A DNA stretch of 7,678 nt from DATIXD01 sp035518875 (GTDB taxonomy: Bacteria > Pseudomonadota > Gammaproteobacteria > Methylococcales > Methylococcaceae), in contig DATIXD010000091.1 of assembly GCA_035518875.1 (NCBI GenBank), positions 1-7,678 on the forward strand. The letters are read 5' to 3'. Below are positions 6,257 through 7,678 of the stretch, in pieces. How positions within the stretch are numbered: the stretch's first letter is position 1; every line of letters starts with the position of its first letter. The translations under genes and the position numbers were made by a program. Under the pieces are notes generated by a model, which worked only from the letters and a program-made list of their open reading frames with translations, made no database searches and had not been told where the DNA came from.

Positions 6257-6309
6257 CGTAACTCACAGGGTTTCGGCACTTGACAGTAGCGGGCTCATAG
6301 AAGATTGGG

Positions 6310-6645
6310 ATGACTGCAGAAGTCAAAAGATATCGAGAACTTGGCGCTTTAATCCGTGCCGCACAGGCCGAATTGGGCGCGGGGCAAATCAGCCTGATCG
6401 AAGCGCAGGAACGCGAACTCGGCCGAATCGCGGCGCACCCTCAGATCACAAATCTGGAAAGCCAAATTACCGCGTGGAAATGCGAACACGAGCGTCTGTT
6501 TCGCTATATCGATGGAAAGGAGGAAACCGCGCTAATGTCCTCCGCTGAGAGTTCCGGTAGTTTGGATGGGCTGAAACCAGAGACAATTGGCAGAAGGCCG
6601 CTTAAAGGAAATGGCGATTCAGGATGCCAATTGACAATTGCGTGA
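6310..6645 (+). CDS. Hypothetical protein, 111 aa
   Basis: The frame starts at ATG 6310, with an in-frame TAG at 6298-6300, and ends at TGA 6643-6645. Residues 1-72 have a charged, helical and probably coiled-coil character, for example LIRAAQAELGAGQISLIEAQ and HPQITNLESQITAWKCEHER. The last 35 residues are Ser/Gly-rich and look less ordered. I do not recognise a family. No good ribosome site precedes the ATG. A TTGACA lies 25 bases upstream at 6280-6285 without an obvious -10 partner. The gene begins just beyond the presumed right end of the IS110 element, so its original upstream region may have been displaced. GC is lower than in traN or the transposase. Confidence 0.45.
   Translation: MTAEVKRYRELGALIRAAQAELGAGQISLIEAQERELGRIAAHPQITNLESQITAWKCEHERLFRYIDGKEETALMSSAESSGSLDGLKPETIGRRPLKGNGDSGCQLTIA
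6584..6640. repeat. CAATTG-containing inverted repeats
   Basis: CAATTGGC (6584-6591) is mirrored by GCCAATTG (6626-6633), and the second copy runs into CAATTGACAATTG (6628-6640). The array overlaps the 3' end of the 6310-6645 ORF and contains a TTGACA at 6631-6636, with another at 6647-6652. It could be an operator-like site for the genes downstream, or AT-rich chance repetition. Confidence 0.3.
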
Positions 6646-6668
6646 TTTGACAGGCCTGCTCTGATGCG

Positions 6669-6846
6669 ATGGCAACCCGCCGTCGGTGGGATTATCAGAT
6701 GATATGAGAGTCCTTACATTGACTACCCGTTTTTTACCGCAGACAATGATCAGTGGAAGCGGCGTGTTGACGATCGTCGAGATGCAGCAAGTGCCTCTCA
6801 GGAGGTTATGTGTGGCGTTCAGGTAAAAATCTGGCCGCCGGCATAA
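6669..6846 (+). pseudogene. Small ORF broken by a frameshift
   Basis: ATG 6669 begins MATRRRWDYQMI and stops at TGA 6705-6707. Overlapping it, the next frame runs from 6703 to TAA 6844-6846 and reads YESPYIDYPFFTADNDQWKR, then a charged DDRRDAASASQEV segment, ending KIWPPA, with no start of its own at the left. A two-base loss in an ATATAT-like run at about 6699-6704 would join them into one protein of about 60 aa. No family is recognised, and no ribosome site is seen before 6669. It is probably a decayed gene; programmed frameshifting is possible but unsupported. Confidence 0.33.
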
Positions 6847-6899
6847 AGACCGACTACTGGGAAAACGAGGGTGCTGCCTTCGCTGCCGAAACGGGCTGA
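6810..6899 (+). CDS. Possible 29-aa ORF with a strong ribosome site
   Basis: AGGAGG at 6800-6805 is a full Shine-Dalgarno match. GTG 6810 lies four bases after it and opens a frame ending at TGA 6897-6899, containing WRSGKNLAAGIKTDYWENEG. ATG 6808 overlaps the GTG but is in another frame and closes after 12 codons at 6846. Both starts are close to the SD for normal initiation. The ORF may be a tail of the broken gene to its left. No family is recognised. Confidence 0.25.
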   Translation: MWRSGKNLAAGIKTDYWENEGAAFAAETG

Positions 6900-7038
6900 T
6901 CAGAAACTTGTCTTATCCGCGCGGCATTGACGGACATCACACACCGAATCGAAGGATCGGAGGGACCGTTTCGCTGTGCGCGTCGATTGGCGCACAACGG
7001 AATGGGAGACTATCTATCCAAACTATTGGAGCTACACA
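6900..7038. other. Gap upstream of the DUF2934 gene
   Basis: No gene can be supported here. A plus-strand frame from 6900 to a TAG near 7062 (it includes GMGDYLSKLLELHNG) and a GTG-initiated extension of the DUF2934 gene from 6976 are both open, but neither has a recognised motif. No clear promoter or hairpin is seen. Confidence 0.4.
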
Positions 7039-7290
7039 ATGGCTACTGTATCCAAGAAATTTAGTCAAGAACCTGGCGCCACAACAGAAACGAATGAACC
7101 ACTCCTGCAGTCTGTGAAGGTTGATTTGTCAGGCATCGATCCTGAATTATCTCGCCAGATGGTCGCGGCGCTTGCCTTTTACAAAGCGGAACAGCGGGGT
7201 TTTGAGCCCGGCCATGAATTAGAGGATTGGCTTGAAGCCGAACAGGAACTTCGCAGCAATCCCGCTTTGCTCGAAAAAGGAAAGGATTAG
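7039..7290 (+). CDS. DUF2934 domain protein
   Basis: This 83-aa protein carries the DUF2934 signature at about residues 40-71: MVAALAFYKAEQRGF followed by EPGHELEDWLEAEQEL. Family members are short proteins of unknown function that typically contain this AY-LAE-RGF-PGHELEDWLEAE motif. ATG 7039 is chosen because GGAG lies seven bases upstream at 7028-7031. A GTG at 6976 would add 21 residues with no family resemblance. Residues 1-33 are polar and probably disordered. The stop at 7288-7290 lies one base before the presumed end of the IS66 element, so the last few residues might derive from the insertion, but the domain is whole. No function can be inferred from neighbours. Confidence 0.8.
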   Translation: MATVSKKFSQEPGATTETNEPLLQSVKVDLSGIDPELSRQMVAALAFYKAEQRGFEPGHELEDWLEAEQELRSNPALLEKGKD

Positions 7291-7291
7291 C

Positions 7292-7678
7292 GTAACTATT
7301 CAGACCTCCCCGGCAGATGTAATTTACGTGGTTGCTAAGAACGTGGAGAAATCCAGTGGCTGGGGCTGGAAAAGTGAGGTGAGAGCACGGGTGGAAGAGA
7401 TGCCTTGTTTGCGGCAGGTGGAGAGATAGCTGCGGATGCGGCAGAACATCTTGGCGCCCTCCTGAGAACGGAAGCAGCCGGAGATTTTCTGATGCACCTT
7501 AGTCATGCGGATATCGTTTTCGCCCTGATTGTTGGTGAAGGGAGCGCGGGGGTCGGTCATGAAGCGCAGGGTCTCGTCCTCGAAGTCGCGTAAGCGTTCG
7601 AGGAGGTTTCGGGACTTGCTGCGCTTTTGGCGCCCGCGCCGCGGTGGAGAGTCGTCGGAATCGGGCGGAGGGCATTCA
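7292..7678 (-). mobile_element. IS66-family insertion sequence, one end (partial)
   Basis: The element contains the transposase C-terminus at 7324-7678. The sequence from 7292, GTAACTATTCAGACCTCCCC, resembles the GTAA-type terminal inverted repeats of IS66 elements and lies 32 bases beyond the transposase stop, as expected for an IS66 end. The other end, any accessory tnpA and tnpB genes and the 8-bp target duplication lie outside the window. Confidence 0.65.
7324..7678 (-). CDS. tnpC: IS66-family transposase C-terminus (partial)
   Basis: The minus-strand frame is open from the right edge of the window to TAA at 7324-7326, giving the last 117 residues. Features include the basic segment RRGRQKRSKSRNLLERLRDF, then RFMTDPRAPFTNNQGENDIR and MTKVHQKISGCFRSQEGAKM, followed by FCRIRSYLSTCRKQG. 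The NNQGEND motif holds the glutamate of the DDE catalytic triad of IS66 transposases. The two Asp residues would be upstream, outside the window. The family's conserved end (RSYLSTCRK, then a variable tail) is complete, so the gene is not truncated at its 3' end. Whether it is intact overall cannot be judged here. Confidence 0.92.
   Translation of the reverse strand, partial: ECPPPDSDDSPPRRGRQKRSKSRNLLERLRDFEDETLRFMTDPRAPFTNNQGENDIRMTKVHQKISGCFRSQEGAKMFCRIRSYLSTCRKQGISSTRALTSLFQPQPLDFSTFLATT

Larger units (their letters stand above)
4679..6269 (+). mobile_element. IS110-family insertion sequence (ends approximate)
   Basis: The element is defined by its transposase at 4777-5916. IS110 elements lack the usual terminal inverted repeats and target duplications, so the ends cannot be read with certainty. 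I bracket it by an imperfect direct repeat, CGTAACTGATAGG at 4679-4691 and CGTAACTCACAGG at 6257-6269 (11 of 13 identical). This gives about 1.6 kb, plausible for the family, but a repeat this short can arise by chance. The non-coding DNA on both sides of the transposase could hold the guide RNA known for this family. Confidence 0.45.

Noticed and set aside
5962..6305. TAGAAGAT direct repeat (5962-5969 and 6298-6305) as possible IS110 end marks
   Set aside because: An 8-base match within about 350 bases is expected by chance, and the first copy lies well inside the presumed element.
6198..6548. 116-aa plus-strand frame overlapping the 6310-6645 ORF
   Set aside because: It starts within probable IS DNA, and its overlapping part is the Arg/Ser-rich shadow of the more protein-like frame at 6310.
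6676..6690. CCCGCC-GTC-GGTGGG hairpin as a terminator
   Set aside because: The stem needs a G-U pair and no T-tract follows. It also lies inside an apparent small ORF.
1..7678. CRISPR array, tRNA or rRNA genes
   Set aside because: No regularly spaced repeats and no tRNA- or rRNA-like sequence were seen on either strand by eye.

Overview
The window suggests a GC-rich proteobacterial (probably gamma- or betaproteobacterial) conjugative element or plasmid. The reasons are a traU-traN pair of an F-type (MPF-F) type IV secretion system, a broken mlaC gene (Gram-negative lipid transport), and IS110- and IS66-family insertion sequences. Nothing visible fixes the genus.

Layout. Positions 1-178 hold the C-terminus of TraU. 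Positions 210-2924 hold a complete, long (904 aa) TraN mating-pair stabilisation protein. The tra order stops there. The next 1.3 kb is a mosaic of broken genes: a minus-strand C-terminal remnant of a DyP-type peroxidase (2950-3240), a frameshifted small ORF coupled by ATGA to a truncated DUF2924 gene (3296-3703), and a minus-strand mlaC that keeps its ribosome binding site and signal peptide but lacks its C-terminal third (3696-4082). Unrecognised minus-strand ORFs occupy 4144-4386 and about 4434-4640.

A full-length IS110-family transposase/recombinase follows (4777-5916). About 350 bases of hairpin-rich non-coding DNA lie downstream of it. This is a candidate bridge/seeker RNA region and the most interesting non-coding signal here. 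Positions 6310-7290 have lower GC and carry a hypothetical 111-aa ORF, decayed or overlapping tiny ORFs, and an intact DUF2934 gene. From about 7292 the window enters an IS66-family element whose minus-strand transposase runs off the right edge.

Overall, TraU and TraN serve the same conjugation machine. What follows looks like a scrap zone where insertion sequences and recombination have joined fragments of unrelated genes. I do not see a coherent new multi-gene system. The best leads are the IS110 downstream RNA region, the peroxidase fragment cut at its expected haem-ligand position, the homopolymer frameshift before DUF2924, and the overlapping tiny ORFs around 6669-6899.
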